A stretch of DNA of 64,000 nucleotides from Sphingomonadaceae bacterium 3R27C6 (GCA_005503215.1 SCNS01000005.1:1-64000), one strand, 5' to 3'. Positions 17,943 through 28,979 are shown, counted from the stretch's first letter. Made by a program: numbers and translations. The notes: generated from the sequence alone by a model not told the origin.

Positions 17943-19232
17943 TTAACGCGAAACGCCGATGTCGCCCGACGAGAAGCCCGGCTCGCTCGCTTCGCTATGC
18001 TTGGCGAATTCGATGCGGGCGATCGCGCGTTCGTGGACTTCGTCGGGCCCGTCGGCGAGGCGCAGCGTGCGCTGGTGCGCATAGGCCTTGGCGAGCCCGA
18101 AATCCTCCGACACGCCGCCGCCGCCATGCGCCTGGATCGCATCGTCGATGATCTTCAGCGCCATGTTCGGCGCCTGCACCTTGATCATCGCGATCTCGGC
18201 AGCGGCCGACTTGTTGCCGACCTTGTCCATCATGTCGGCGGCCTTGAGGCAGAGCAGGCGCGTCATCTCGATGTCGATGCGCGCGCGCGCAAGGCGATGT
18301 TCCCAGATGCTGTATTCGGCGACCTTCTTGCCGAACGCGACGCGCGATTGCAGCCGCTTCGCCATCTTGGCGATCGCTTCTTCCGCCACACCGATGGTGC
18401 GCATGCAGTGATGGATACGCCCCGGGCCAAGGCGCCCCTGCGCGATCTCGAAACCGCGGCCCTCGCCGAGCAGCATCGCTTCCTCGGCATTGACGCGCAC
18501 ATCCTTCAGCTCGATTTCCATATGGCCGTGCGGCGCATCGTCATACCCGAAGACGGGCAGGTGACGGAGGATGTTCACCCCGGGCGTATCGAGCGGCATC
18601 AGCACCATCGACTGCTGCGCGTGGCGCTTCGCGGCAAAGTCGGTCTTGCCCATCACGATCGCGACTTCGCAGCGCGGATCGCCTGCACCCGACGACCACC
18701 ATTTGGTGCCGTTGATCACATAATCGTCGCCGTCGCGCTCGATCCGCGTCTCGATATTCGTCGCGTCGGACGAGGCGACGCGCGGCTCGGTCATCAGGAA
18801 CGCCGAACGGATCTCGCCGTTCATCAACCGGCCGAGATATTTGTCCTTCTGCGCGCGCGTTCCGTAACGGTGGAACACTTCCATATTGCCGGTGTCGGGC
18901 GCCGAGCAGTTGAACACCTCGCTCGCAAAGCCGACGCGGCCCATTTCCTCGGCGCACAGCGCATATTCGAGGTTCGAAAGGCCGGGGCCTTCGAATTCGA
19001 AACTCTCATCGACATGATGGTGCGCGGCCGACTTGGGCGGCATGAACAGGTTCCAGATGCCGGCTTCCTTGGCTTCGGCCTTCAGATCCTCGACGATCTG
19101 GATGACTTTCCAACGATCGCCCGCCTTGTCCTGTTCGATATAGGTCGGGACCGCGGGGCGAACCTTGCGCTCGATGAAATCGCGTACCCGGTCGCGCCAA
19201 TAGACCTGCCGGTCGGTAAGATCGAAGTCCAT
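17943..19232 (-). CDS. Acyl-CoA dehydrogenase, ACAD11/LvaC-like
   Basis: This 429-residue acyl-CoA dehydrogenase is longer than the usual 380 residues. ATG 19232 is chosen over a GTG nine codons upstream, which lies in a palindrome. Features are [19 protein letters not shown], a [20 protein letters not shown] middle segment, [19 protein letters not shown], and the C-terminal [16 protein letters not shown] with [15 protein letters not shown]. The DGPDEVH ending is typical of the ACAD10/11 subgroup. Members of this group eliminate phosphate from 4-phosphoacyl-CoA made by the partner kinase, giving an enoyl-CoA for beta-oxidation. A role with the kinase at 15765-16832 is inferred. Confidence 0.88.
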   Translation of the reverse strand: MDFDLTDRQVYWRDRVRDFIERKVRPAVPTYIEQDKAGDRWKVIQIVEDLKAEAKEAGIWNLFMPPKSAAHHHVDESFEFEGPGLSNLEYALCAEEMGRVGFASEVFNCSAPDTGNMEVFHRYGTRAQKDKYLGRLMNGEIRSAFLMTEPRVASSDATNIETRIERDGDDYVINGTKWWSSGAGDPRCEVAIVMGKTDFAAKRHAQQSMVLMPLDTPGVNILRHLPVFGYDDAPHGHMEIELKDVRVNAEEAMLLGEGRGFEIAQGRLGPGRIHHCMRTIGVAEEAIAKMAKRLQSRVAFGKKVAEYSIWEHRLARARIDIEMTRLLCLKAADMMDKVGNKSAAAEIAMIKVQAPNMALKIIDDAIQAHGGGGVSEDFGLAKAYAHQRTLRLADGPDEVHERAIARIEFAKHSEASEPGFSSGDIGVSR

Positions 19233-19248
19233 CTGCGCGTCCTTTCCC

Positions 19249-19264
19249 TTTACGTTCACGTAAA
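19249..19264. promoter_or_regulatory. Candidate operator, 16-bp perfect palindrome TTTACGT-TC-ACGTAAA
   Basis: The 7-bp arms are perfect with a 2-bp spacer, ending 16 bases upstream of the acyl-CoA dehydrogenase ATG. A related 18-bp site lies upstream of the acyl-CoA dehydrogenase of the opposite arm (21765-21782). The palindrome is of the kind bound by TetR- or MerR-family repressors of acyl-CoA catabolism. From memory it resembles the LiuR type; that needs a motif comparison. Confidence 0.6.
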
Positions 19265-19342
19265 CCTTTGGACCGATTCGTCGGTCTTGCCAAGTCCTGC
19301 GGACCCAAAATTACATCATTCCGCCGCCGCGCGACATTCTCG

Positions 19343-20800
19343 TTACGGATGCGCGCCTGTGGCGTCGGGTTCGCCGCGTGCGACGTCGCCCAGCAGCGCC
19401 AGCCGCGCCTCGTGATCGGCGCGCGAGATCGGGAAGCGCCGCATGACGATCAGCCCCAGCGTGCCGATAACCAGGATCGCGAGCGCATAGCCGAGCGCGA
19501 GATTGCCGAGCACGTCAGCGCCGACCTCGCCCGGTTTCGCGTCCGCCGGGAAGGATGCGAGGGACAGGATCAGCCCGGCGGCGAAGATGCCGATGCCCGT
19601 CGCGCATTTCTGCATGAAGAAATAGCCCGCAAAGAACAGCCCTTCGGAGCGCCGCCCGGTCTCGCTCTGCGACGCCTCGACGACATCGGCCATCATCGAC
19701 GACGACAGGATCATCAGGATGATCGAGAAGCTGTTCGATACGAACACCAGCGCGAACATCGCCGCGACGCTCGGCTTGCCCGGCAGGCCGGGGAAGAAAC
19801 CCTGGATCCACGCGAAATAGATGCCGCTGTTGACGAGCAGCGCGATCGCGCCCGCGAAAATCGCGCCGTCGCGCTTGCCGAGCCGCGCCGACACGGGGGC
19901 GACGAGCAGGAAGGCCGCGATCATCGAGGCGAACAGCAGGAAGACATAAGCGACCATCTCGCCCTGCGTGAACTGCCAGAAGAAACCGAGCAGGTAATTG
20001 TTCATCGAAAAGGTGATGCCCTGATTCACGAAGCCGAACAGCGCGGCGAAGATCAGCCACAGGAAGGCGCGGTTCGACAAAGTGTCGCGCATCTCGCCGA
20101 GGACCTGGCGCAGCGTCATTACGGGTTTCGTATCGGCGACGTTCGACACCGCGATGCGGCTGTGCTGCCCCGCGGCCGAGGTCAGGACCGCGCCCGCCAT
20201 CAGCAGCGCGCCGGTCAGCGCATAGGGGAAATAGCCGTCGGGATCGACGAGCCCCTTCGCGCCGCCGAAAAAGACGCCATAGGCGAGCAGCAGGATCAGC
20301 AGGCCGCCGCCCCAGCCGAAGAGGAAGCGATAGCGCATGACGACGGTGCGCTCGTCATAATCGCCCGTCAGCTCGGGAACGATCGCGACCGACGGCACTT
20401 CGCACATCGAGACGAGCGAGCGAACGATGATCGCAAAGCCGATCAGCCAGGCGACGGTCATCGCGTTGCTCATTTCGGGCGGGTGCCACAGCAGCATCCA
20501 CATGATCGCGAGCGGGATCGGCGCGCCATAAAGCCACGGCAGGCGGCGCCCCCAGCGGCTACGCGTGCGGTCGGTGAGTTCGCCGATGATCGGATCGACA
20601 AAGGCGTCGGCGATCAGCGCGACCATGATCGCGGCGCCGACGACGCCGGGATCGAGCCCGATCACCTGATTGTAGAACAGCAGCAGGAAAGTCGAAAAGC
20701 CGTTGTCCTTGACGCCATAGGCGATGCTGCCCAGCCCATGCATGACCTTCAGCCGGACCGGCAGGCGCGTGGCTTTCGGCGCGGCGATCGCCGCGTTCAC
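19343..20800 (-). CDS. MFS transporter, glycoside-pentoside-hexuronide:cation symporter type
   Basis: This 485-residue multispanning protein starts at GTG 20800, overlapping the SDR stop (GTGA). GPH-family features are GLGSIAYGVKDNGFSTFLLL near the N-terminus, DAFVDPIIGELTDRTRSRWG (the conserved loop after helix 2) and about 12 hydrophobic segments. It is an inner-membrane importer. In sphingomonads such transporters often accompany catabolic genes without sugar substrates, so it may import the island's substrate. Substrate unknown. Confidence 0.88.
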   Translation of the reverse strand: MNAAIAAPKATRLPVRLKVMHGLGSIAYGVKDNGFSTFLLLFYNQVIGLDPGVVGAAIMVALIADAFVDPIIGELTDRTRSRWGRRLPWLYGAPIPLAIMWMLLWHPPEMSNAMTVAWLIGFAIIVRSLVSMCEVPSVAIVPELTGDYDERTVVMRYRFLFGWGGGLLILLLAYGVFFGGAKGLVDPDGYFPYALTGALLMAGAVLTSAAGQHSRIAVSNVADTKPVMTLRQVLGEMRDTLSNRAFLWLIFAALFGFVNQGITFSMNNYLLGFFWQFTQGEMVAYVFLLFASMIAAFLLVAPVSARLGKRDGAIFAGAIALLVNSGIYFAWIQGFFPGLPGKPSVAAMFALVFVSNSFSIILMILSSSMMADVVEASQSETGRRSEGLFFAGYFFMQKCATGIGIFAAGLILSLASFPADAKPGEVGADVLGNLALGYALAILVIGTLGLIVMRRFPISRADHEARLALLGDVARGEPDATGAHP

Positions 20801-21654
20801 GCCGGCGCCCCGGCCTTTGCCGCTTCCTCCATCGCGACGAGCGCATCGAACAGTCCGGGGGCTTCGGGATCCCACGCGTGGCGCTGGCCGATCGTCAGCC
20901 CGCCGTCGACCAGCATATGCGTGCCGGTCATGAAGCTTGATTCCTCGCTCGCGAGATAGGCGACCGCGTTGGCGATGTCCTCGGGCTGGCCGCCGCGCGC
21001 GACGGGCTGCGCGGCCTCGCTCATCCCCGCGATGATCGCCTTCGCCTGATCCTTATGTTCGTCGGGCACGTCGAGCGACGAGGTGAAGATATTGGTGTTG
21101 ATGAACCCCGGACAGATTGCGTTGACGCGAATGCCGTAACGCGCGAGGTCGGTCGCCGCGATTTTACTGAGGTGGAGCACGCCCGCCTTGGCGACGGCAT
21201 AGGCGATCGGTGAATAGCCCGCGCCGAGCGCCGCGACACTCGCGGTGTTGACGATCGATGCACCCTTGCGGCCTTTCATATGCGGGCTCGCATAGCGGAT
21301 CCCCATCGCGACCGATTTCAGCACGAGGTCCATCGTCAGGTCCCAGCCCTCGGGGCTGATCTCGTCGATCGGCGCGCGGTCGCCCGCGGCGGCGGCATTG
21401 TTGAAGACGATATCGATGCCCCCGGCTTTCGCCGCGGCCTTATTCATCAACGCCTCGATGTCCGATGGCTTGGTGACGTCGCAGCGGACGAAGTCGATCT
21501 TGCCGTTCGACTGTTCGGCGAGCGCGCGTCCGCCCGCCTCGTCAATGTCGGCGGCGAAGACGTGCGCGCCCTCGCCCGCGAGTTTCAAAACCGCTGCCTT
21601 GCCGATGCCCGACGCCGCTCCGGTGACGACAGCTATCTTGCCTGCGAATCGCAT
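20797..21654 (-). CDS. Short-chain dehydrogenase/reductase (SDR)
   Basis: This 285-residue SDR starts MRFAGKIAVVTGAASGIG, with the active site SPIAYAVAKAGVLHLSK and a C-terminal block TGTHMLVDGGLTIGQRHAW. The tail is longer than usual and ends EEAAKAGAPA. It heads the minus arm of the island, divergent from the acyl-CoA dehydrogenase at 21828, and its stop overlaps the transporter start. The dehydrogenase substrate is not predictable. Confidence 0.87.
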   Translation of the reverse strand: MRFAGKIAVVTGAASGIGKAAVLKLAGEGAHVFAADIDEAGGRALAEQSNGKIDFVRCDVTKPSDIEALMNKAAAKAGGIDIVFNNAAAAGDRAPIDEISPEGWDLTMDLVLKSVAMGIRYASPHMKGRKGASIVNTASVAALGAGYSPIAYAVAKAGVLHLSKIAATDLARYGIRVNAICPGFINTNIFTSSLDVPDEHKDQAKAIIAGMSEAAQPVARGGQPEDIANAVAYLASEESSFMTGTHMLVDGGLTIGQRHAWDPEAPGLFDALVAMEEAAKAGAPA

Positions 21655-21764
21655 TGACCCATTCTCCCGTTTTCTTTTGCCACTTAGCTTAGGCGCCAAA
21701 GGTGACGCGTCAACGGCGGTCAAACCGACGCTACGGCGCCGTAACGGCAGGCGCGTCGATCCAA

Positions 21765-21782
21765 GTTGACGCTTGCGTAAAC
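21765..21782. promoter_or_regulatory. Candidate operator GTTGACGC-TT-GCGTAAAC
   Basis: This is an 18-bp palindrome (one mismatch in 8-bp arms) in the divergent SDR/acyl-CoA dehydrogenase gap. It aligns with the palindrome at 19248-19265 at 13 of 18 positions, sharing the ACG...CGTAAAC core and spacing. It is placed to control the plus arm and perhaps both directions. Confidence 0.55.
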
Positions 21783-21827
21783 TAGCGAAGCGGACGTAGA
21801 TTTGGCCGCAGAAGAGGAGCCAAAAGG

Positions 21828-23009
21828 ATGAGCGAACTGGACGCTTTCCGCGCCGAGGTGCGGGACTGGCTGGAGGCGAACTGCCCCGCCGAAATGCGCG
21901 AGCCCGTGCGTGACGAAGGCGACGTCTGCTGGGGCGGCCGCAATTGGGTGTTCAAGAATGACGCGCAGAAAGCCTGGCTCGAAGCGTGCGTCGCCAAAGG
22001 CTATACCGTCCCCGACTGGCCCAAGCCTTATGGCGGCGCCGGGCTGACACCCGAGCAGACCAAGGTCCTCAAACAGGAAATGAAGCGCATCCACGCGCGC
22101 TCGCCGCTCGACAGTTTCGGCATCTGGATGCTCGGCCCCGCGCTGCTGCAATTCGGCACCGAGGAGCAGAAGGTCGAATATCTGAACCCGATCGCGCGCG
22201 GCGAAATCCGCTGGTGCCAGGGCTATTCGGAGCCCGGATCGGGCAGCGACCTCGTCAGCTTGCAGACCTTTGGCGAGGACAAGGGCGATCATTGGGTCGT
22301 CAACGGGTCGAAGATCTGGACCAGCTACGCCGACAAGGCCGACTGGATTTTCTGCCTCGTCCGCACCGACAAGGCGAACAAATATCAGGGCATCACCTTC
22401 ATGCTCTTCGACATGGCGAGCAAGGGCGTCACGACCAAGCCGATCCTCTTGATCAGCGGCAACTCGCCCTTCTGCGAAACCTTCTTCGACGATGTCGAAG
22501 TGCCGAAGACGCAGTTCATCGGCGAAATCAACCGCGGCTGGGACGTCGCCAAATATCTGCTCGGCCACGAACGCGAGATGATCTCGGGCGGCGGCGCGGG
22601 CGGCGACATGGTCAGCATCGGCGGCGCCTTTGCCAGGGCGTTCGGCAAGAATGCCGCGGGCGAACTCGACGATCCGATCCTGCGCGCCGAAATGGCGGCG
22701 TTCGACGTCGATGTCTTCGCCTACCGCGCGATGGGCGAGCGCTTCATGGACATGTGGAAGACCGGCCGCGCGCATCCCGCCAGCTCGAACATGATGAAAT
22801 ATGTCGGGACCGAACTCAACAAGCGCCGCCACGAACTCGTGATGTCGGGCGGCGGTAGCGAAGCACTCGAATGGGACAGCGAGGAGACCAAGGGCGGCGC
22901 GCGCGCGCGCGGTTGGCTGCGCACCAAGGCCAATTCGATCGAAGGCGGGACGAGCGAAGTCATGCTCAACGTCATCGCCAAGCGTATCCTCGACCTGCCC
23001 GGAGCCTGA
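21828..23009 (+). CDS. Acyl-CoA dehydrogenase (first subunit of a pair)
   Basis: This 393-residue protein shows SELDAFRAEVRDWLEANCP at the N-terminus, CQGYSEPGSGSDLVSLQT and a C-terminal SIEGGTSEVMLNVIAKRIL. Glu372 in IEGGTSE aligns with the usual catalytic glutamate position. The sequence style (DWPKPYGGAGLTPEQ and the EGGTSE end) is that of FadE-type enzymes acting on bulky or cyclic acyl-CoAs rather than short-chain ones. It is followed after 3 bp by a second acyl-CoA dehydrogenase, suggesting a heteromeric enzyme. AGAGGAG and AAAAGG precede the ATG. Confidence 0.9.
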   Translation: MSELDAFRAEVRDWLEANCPAEMREPVRDEGDVCWGGRNWVFKNDAQKAWLEACVAKGYTVPDWPKPYGGAGLTPEQTKVLKQEMKRIHARSPLDSFGIWMLGPALLQFGTEEQKVEYLNPIARGEIRWCQGYSEPGSGSDLVSLQTFGEDKGDHWVVNGSKIWTSYADKADWIFCLVRTDKANKYQGITFMLFDMASKGVTTKPILLISGNSPFCETFFDDVEVPKTQFIGEINRGWDVAKYLLGHEREMISGGGAGGDMVSIGGAFARAFGKNAAGELDDPILRAEMAAFDVDVFAYRAMGERFMDMWKTGRAHPASSNMMKYVGTELNKRRHELVMSGGGSEALEWDSEETKGGARARGWLRTKANSIEGGTSEVMLNVIAKRILDLPGA

Positions 23010-23012
23010 CCC

Positions 23013-24131
23013 ATGCCCTTGTATCACAATGACGACCAGGCGATGCTCAAGGACAGCGTCGCGCCCTTCGTCGCCGAACAGGCGCCGGTGTCGCACCTGC
23101 GCAGCCTCCGCGACAGCGCCGACGCGACGGGCTTCTCGCGCGACCTTTGGGCGCAGTTCACCGAAATGGGCCTGCCCGGCATGCTCGTTCCCGAGGCGCA
23201 CGGCGGGCTCGGCATGGGGCATATGGAGGCGGGCATCGTGCTCGAGGAAATCGGCCGCAACCTGACCCCGTCGCCCTTCCTGTCGACCGGCGTCGGCGCG
23301 GTCGCCGCGCTCGCGAAGGCGGGCGGCACGCAGGCGGGCCGCTGGCTCCCCGCGATCGCATCGGGCGAGGCGATCGTCGCGCTCGCGATCGACGAAGGCG
23401 CGAAGCACCGCCCCGACCGCATCGCGACCACGGCGACGCGCGCGGGCAACGGTTTCCGCCTCGACGGCAAGAAGAGCTTCGTGCTCCACGGCCATGTCGC
23501 CGACATGAGCATCGTCGCGGCGAAGAGTGACGGTGGCATCACGCTGTTCGCGGTGCCGAAGGATGCGAAGGGTCTGACGGCGGACCCGCGCCGTCTCGTC
23601 GACAGCAGCCTCGCAAGCCACGTCACGCTCGACGGCGTCGAGGTCGACGCCGACGCCGTGATCGGCGAGGTCGATGCGGGCGGCGAGATCCTCGACGCGC
23701 TGCTCGCCGCCACCCGCACCGGGGCGGCCGCCGAAATGGTCGGCGTCGGGCAGGGCGCGATGGACATGACCGTCAATTACCTCAAGGAACGCAAGCAGTT
23801 CGGCAAGCTGATCGGCGAATTCCAGGGCCTCCAGCACCGCGCCGCGCATCTCTATGGCGAGATGGAAGTCGCGCGCGCCACGGTGATGAAGGCGCAGCAG
23901 CTCTTGGATGAGGGCAGCGAGGGCGCGAAGCTGATGGTCTCGGTCGCCAAGGCGAAGGCCGGCCGCGCCGCGAACCTCGCGGTGCGCGAGGGCGTGCAGA
24001 TGCATGGCGGCATCGGCATGACCGACGAATATGACATCGGCCTCTACATGAAACGCGACCGCGCGCTCGCCGAATATATGGGCGACGTGCATTATCACAT
24101 CGACCAGGTTGCCCGGATGAACGGCTACTAA
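23013..24131 (+). CDS. Acyl-CoA dehydrogenase (second subunit of a pair)
   Basis: This 372-residue acyl-CoA dehydrogenase-fold protein contains MGLPGMLVPEAHGGLGMGHM, LDGKKSFVLHGHVADMSIVA, RKQFGKLIGEFQGLQHRAA and QMHGGIGMTDEYDIGLYMKR. It ends YHIDQVARMNGY and lacks the EGT/EGG segment that normally carries the catalytic Glu. In known alpha2beta2 acyl-CoA dehydrogenases of steroid degraders one subunit likewise lacks catalytic residues. It is probably coupled to the preceding gene and may be a structural partner. Confidence 0.88.
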   Translation: MPLYHNDDQAMLKDSVAPFVAEQAPVSHLRSLRDSADATGFSRDLWAQFTEMGLPGMLVPEAHGGLGMGHMEAGIVLEEIGRNLTPSPFLSTGVGAVAALAKAGGTQAGRWLPAIASGEAIVALAIDEGAKHRPDRIATTATRAGNGFRLDGKKSFVLHGHVADMSIVAAKSDGGITLFAVPKDAKGLTADPRRLVDSSLASHVTLDGVEVDADAVIGEVDAGGEILDALLAATRTGAAAEMVGVGQGAMDMTVNYLKERKQFGKLIGEFQGLQHRAAHLYGEMEVARATVMKAQQLLDEGSEGAKLMVSVAKAKAGRAANLAVREGVQMHGGIGMTDEYDIGLYMKRDRALAEYMGDVHYHIDQVARMNGY

Positions 24132-24137
24132 ACTTCA

Positions 24138-24249
24138 CCCCTCCCGCTTGCGGGAGGGGCAGCGAGACTCGCCGGCTTGCCGGCTAGTCGCAGCGGGGAG
24201 GGCATTGAGCCCGACATGCCCCACCCCAACCCTCCCCTGAAGGGGAGGG
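24138..24249. repeat. Cluster of three palindromes between the ACAD and SDR genes
   Basis: Three inverted repeats lie in a row: CCCCTCCCGC-TT-GCGGGAGGGG (24138-24159), GACTCGCCGGC-TT-GCCGGCTAGTC (24166-24189, one mismatch) and CCCTCCCCT-GA-AGGGGAGGG (24230-24249). They fill most of the 135-bp gap. This looks like a repeat element and may attenuate read-through into the SDR gene. Confidence 0.65.
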
Positions 24250-24266
24250 AGCAAAAGGATGAGCAA

Positions 24267-25070
24267 ATGAACCTTCAGCACATGTTCGGCCTCGACGGCC
24301 GCATCGCTCTCGTCACGGGCGGCTCGCGCGGCATCGGCAAGATGATCGTCGAGGGCTATCTCGCCGCGGGCGCCGCGCGCGTCTATATCTCGGCGCGCAA
24401 GACCGCGCAGATCGAGGAAGCCGTCGCCGATTTCGAAACGCGCTATCCGGGCAAGGTCATCGGCCTGCCCGTCGACCTGTCGACCGTCGAAGGTTGCCGC
24501 GCGCTCGCGTCGGAACTCGAAGCGCGCGAAGAGCGCCTCGACATCCTCGTCAACAACGCCGGCGCGGCGTGGGGCGAACCGTTCGAGGGCTTCCCCGAGG
24601 CGGGCTGGGACAAGGTGATGGACATCAACGTCAAATCGCCCTTCTTCCTGACACAGGCGCTCCACGGGCTGCTCAAGGGCGGCGGCACCGCCGACCGTCC
24701 GGCGAAGGTGATCAACATCGGCTCGATCGACGGCCAGCGGCTCAACCCTTGGGAAACCTACAGCTATCACGCGTCGAAGGCGGCGATCCTCTACCTCACC
24801 AAACGCCTCGCCGCGCGGCTGGTCAGCGACCATATCCTCGTCACCGCGATCGCGCCCGGCGCCTTCCAGTCGGACATGAACAAGGCCGCGCGCGACCATG
24901 GCGACGCAGTGGCGAAGAGCATCCCAGTGAAGCGCATCGGTATCCCCGAAGATATGGCCGGCGCCGCGATCTTCCTCGCGTCGAAGGCGGGCGACTATGT
25001 CGTCGGCGACACGATCACCGTCGACGGCGGGCTCGTCCACGGCGACGTGCGGACAAGCATCGACGCCTGA
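24267..25070 (+). CDS. Short-chain dehydrogenase/reductase (SDR), RhlG-like
   Basis: This 267-residue SDR starts MNLQHMFGLDGRIALVTGGS; the start is fixed by position after the palindromes. The NADP-binding motif TGGSRGIGK is at about 17-25, NNAGAAWGEPFEG lies mid-chain, the catalytic segment is ETYSYHASKAAILYLTK, and the C-terminus is DTITVDGGLVHGD. It is similar in outline to RhlG/FabG-like enzymes. It is the last gene of the plus arm. Substrate unknown. Confidence 0.86.
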   Translation: MNLQHMFGLDGRIALVTGGSRGIGKMIVEGYLAAGAARVYISARKTAQIEEAVADFETRYPGKVIGLPVDLSTVEGCRALASELEAREERLDILVNNAGAAWGEPFEGFPEAGWDKVMDINVKSPFFLTQALHGLLKGGGTADRPAKVINIGSIDGQRLNPWETYSYHASKAAILYLTKRLAARLVSDHILVTAIAPGAFQSDMNKAARDHGDAVAKSIPVKRIGIPEDMAGAAIFLASKAGDYVVGDTITVDGGLVHGDVRTSIDA

Positions 25071-25086
25071 TCCGCCCTATCTTTCA

Positions 25087-25117
25087 TCGTCACCCCGGAC
25101 TTGATCCGGGGTGACGA
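25087..25117. repeat. Palindromic repeat TCGTCACCCCGGA-CTTGA-TCCGGGGTGACGA
   Basis: The 13-bp arms are perfect. The same sequence forms the arms of the larger element at 54078-54153, and a shorter relative is at 46655-46684. It lies 16 bases after the SDR stop and probably also acts as a transcription stop. Confidence 0.75.
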
Positions 25118-25182
25118 AGGAGGAATTTGACTCGCCCATTTCCAAGGTGTATTATGCAACTAATGCACTAAGGAGATTGTCC

Positions 25183-25701
25183 ATGCGTCTCGCGTTCCTC
25201 ATTCCCCTCATGATGCTCCTCGCCGCTTGCGGGTCGGAGGAGAAGAAATCCGGCGAGGGCACCGAAGTCTCGATCAACGCCGGCGACGAGCATGGCGGGG
25301 TCCAGATCAAAACCGGCAAGGACGGCGGCAATCTCAAGATCGACGGCGGCGGCGCCGCGATCGATATCGACATCCCCGATTTCGTCGACCTCGATATCGA
25401 GAGCGATTTCGATATCGACGGGGTGAAGCTCTATCCGGGCAGCAAGGTCACCAAGGTCGACGTCGACGCGGTCGACAAGAGCGGCGCCGACAAGGCGACG
25501 GTCAAACTTGGCTTCACTTCGCCCGCTGCGCCGACGAAGGCGGCCGACTGGATGGCCAGCGAATTCGCCAAAAAGGGCGTCAAAGTCACGCGCAGCGGCG
25601 ATACGCTCGCGGGCAAGGACAAGGACGGCGCCGATTTCCGGATCAACTTCGCCCCCGACGGCGCGACCGCCAAGGGCGAAGTGGTGATCGTCAAGAGCTG
25701 A
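25183..25701 (+). CDS. Hypothetical lipoprotein
   Basis: This 172-residue protein has AAGGAG ten bases before the ATG. The signal peptide ends in the lipobox MLLAACGSE. The mature protein has an acidic repetitive segment (DIDIPDFVDLDIESDFDIDG, about 65-84) followed by a C-terminal domain (about 85-172) with TKAADWMASEFAKKGVKV and KDKDGADFRINFAP. I recognise no established family name. It has its own short intergenic region and is likely monocistronic, convergent with ppc. Confidence 0.75.
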   Translation: MRLAFLIPLMMLLAACGSEEKKSGEGTEVSINAGDEHGGVQIKTGKDGGNLKIDGGGAAIDIDIPDFVDLDIESDFDIDGVKLYPGSKVTKVDVDAVDKSGADKATVKLGFTSPAAPTKAADWMASEFAKKGVKVTRSGDTLAGKDKDGADFRINFAPDGATAKGEVVIVKS

Positions 25702-25715
25702 ACAAAGCTTTGACG

Positions 25716-25784
25716 TGCACCCCGGCGAAAGCCGGGACCCAGCGACGCCCTGGAATTCTGGGCCCCGGCTTTCGCCGGGGTTCA
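25716..25784. repeat. Palindromic repeat with CCCCGGCGAAAGCCGGG arms, copy 1
   Basis: The left arm TGCACCCCGGCGAAAGCCGG and the right arm CCCCGGCTTTCGCCGGGGTTCA flank a short centre. Each arm is itself a small palindrome. A second copy lies at 45649-45733. This one sits between the convergent lipoprotein and ppc genes, where it would work as a bidirectional stop. Confidence 0.8.
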
Positions 25785-25788
25785 TTCC

Positions 25789-28467
<2,679 letters not shown>

Positions 28468-28510
28468 GGGCCCAGCTTGCTGCACCTGCGAAGGCGCAGG
28501 GTCAAGCCGA

Positions 28511-28544
28511 CGCGCGGACGCGCATAGCTATGCGCGCCCGCGCG
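28511..28544. promoter_or_regulatory. 34-bp near-perfect palindrome upstream of ppc
   Basis: The centre CGCGCATAGCTATGCGCG (28519-28536) is a perfect 18-bp palindrome without a loop. Outer CGCGCGG/CCGCGCG arms extend it across one mismatched pair. It lies 44-77 bases before the ppc ATG and just after the YbaY-like stop. It could be a ppc operator or a hairpin ending the upstream transcript; no U-tract is present. Confidence 0.5.
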
Positions 28545-28553
28545 AGCGCTTCG

Positions 28554-28979
28554 TCAGCGGGTCCGGACCATGACCAATGTGCCCATATCGACCCGCGGGC
28601 GGCCATCGAAAGACACGCCATTGTGCGTGTCGGTGATGAACATCAGCTTCCCCGAAGCATCGGTGATGCGCGCCGAAACCGAATAGCGGCCGCGCGGATC
28701 GAGTTTGCGCTCGTCGACTGTCAGCGAGAAGGCAAAAGGCACCTGCCGGCCGTCGGCGGTGAAGCTTTGCTGCGCGATCGTTTTCGACGGTGCGTCCATC
28801 AGGCTGACGTCGGCGAGCGTGACTTCGACCTGCGCCGTCGGCGGCAGCGCCATGCGCTCGCGATAGGTGATGTTGCCGGTGACCGACACGGGTTGTTCCG
28901 AAGGCGCGATCGTCGCGCAGGCGGCGAGCAGCGGCGCGGCAACGATGCCGACGGCGAGCATACGGGTGATGCGAACCAT
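28554..28979 (-). CDS. YbaY-family lipoprotein
   Basis: This 141-residue protein has AGGAGAC before the ATG. The signal peptide ends with the lipobox LLAACATIA. The mature part has VSVTGNITYRERMALPPTAQ, VEVTLADVSLMDAPSKTIAQ and VDERKLDPRGRYSVSARITD, the typical pattern of YbaY/YscW-like beta-sandwich lipoproteins. The function of this family is not settled. It lies downstream of the HNH gene on the same strand with an 82-bp gap. Confidence 0.85.
   Translation of the reverse strand: MVRITRMLAVGIVAAPLLAACATIAPSEQPVSVTGNITYRERMALPPTAQVEVTLADVSLMDAPSKTIAQQSFTADGRQVPFAFSLTVDERKLDPRGRYSVSARITDASGKLMFITDTHNGVSFDGRPRVDMGTLVMVRTR

Noticed and set aside
21703..21712. Perfect 10-bp palindrome TGACGCGTCA in the divergent SDR/ACAD gap
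   Set aside because: It lacks the four-base centre between ACG and CGT that the two candidate operators share, and is short enough to occur by chance in GC-rich DNA.
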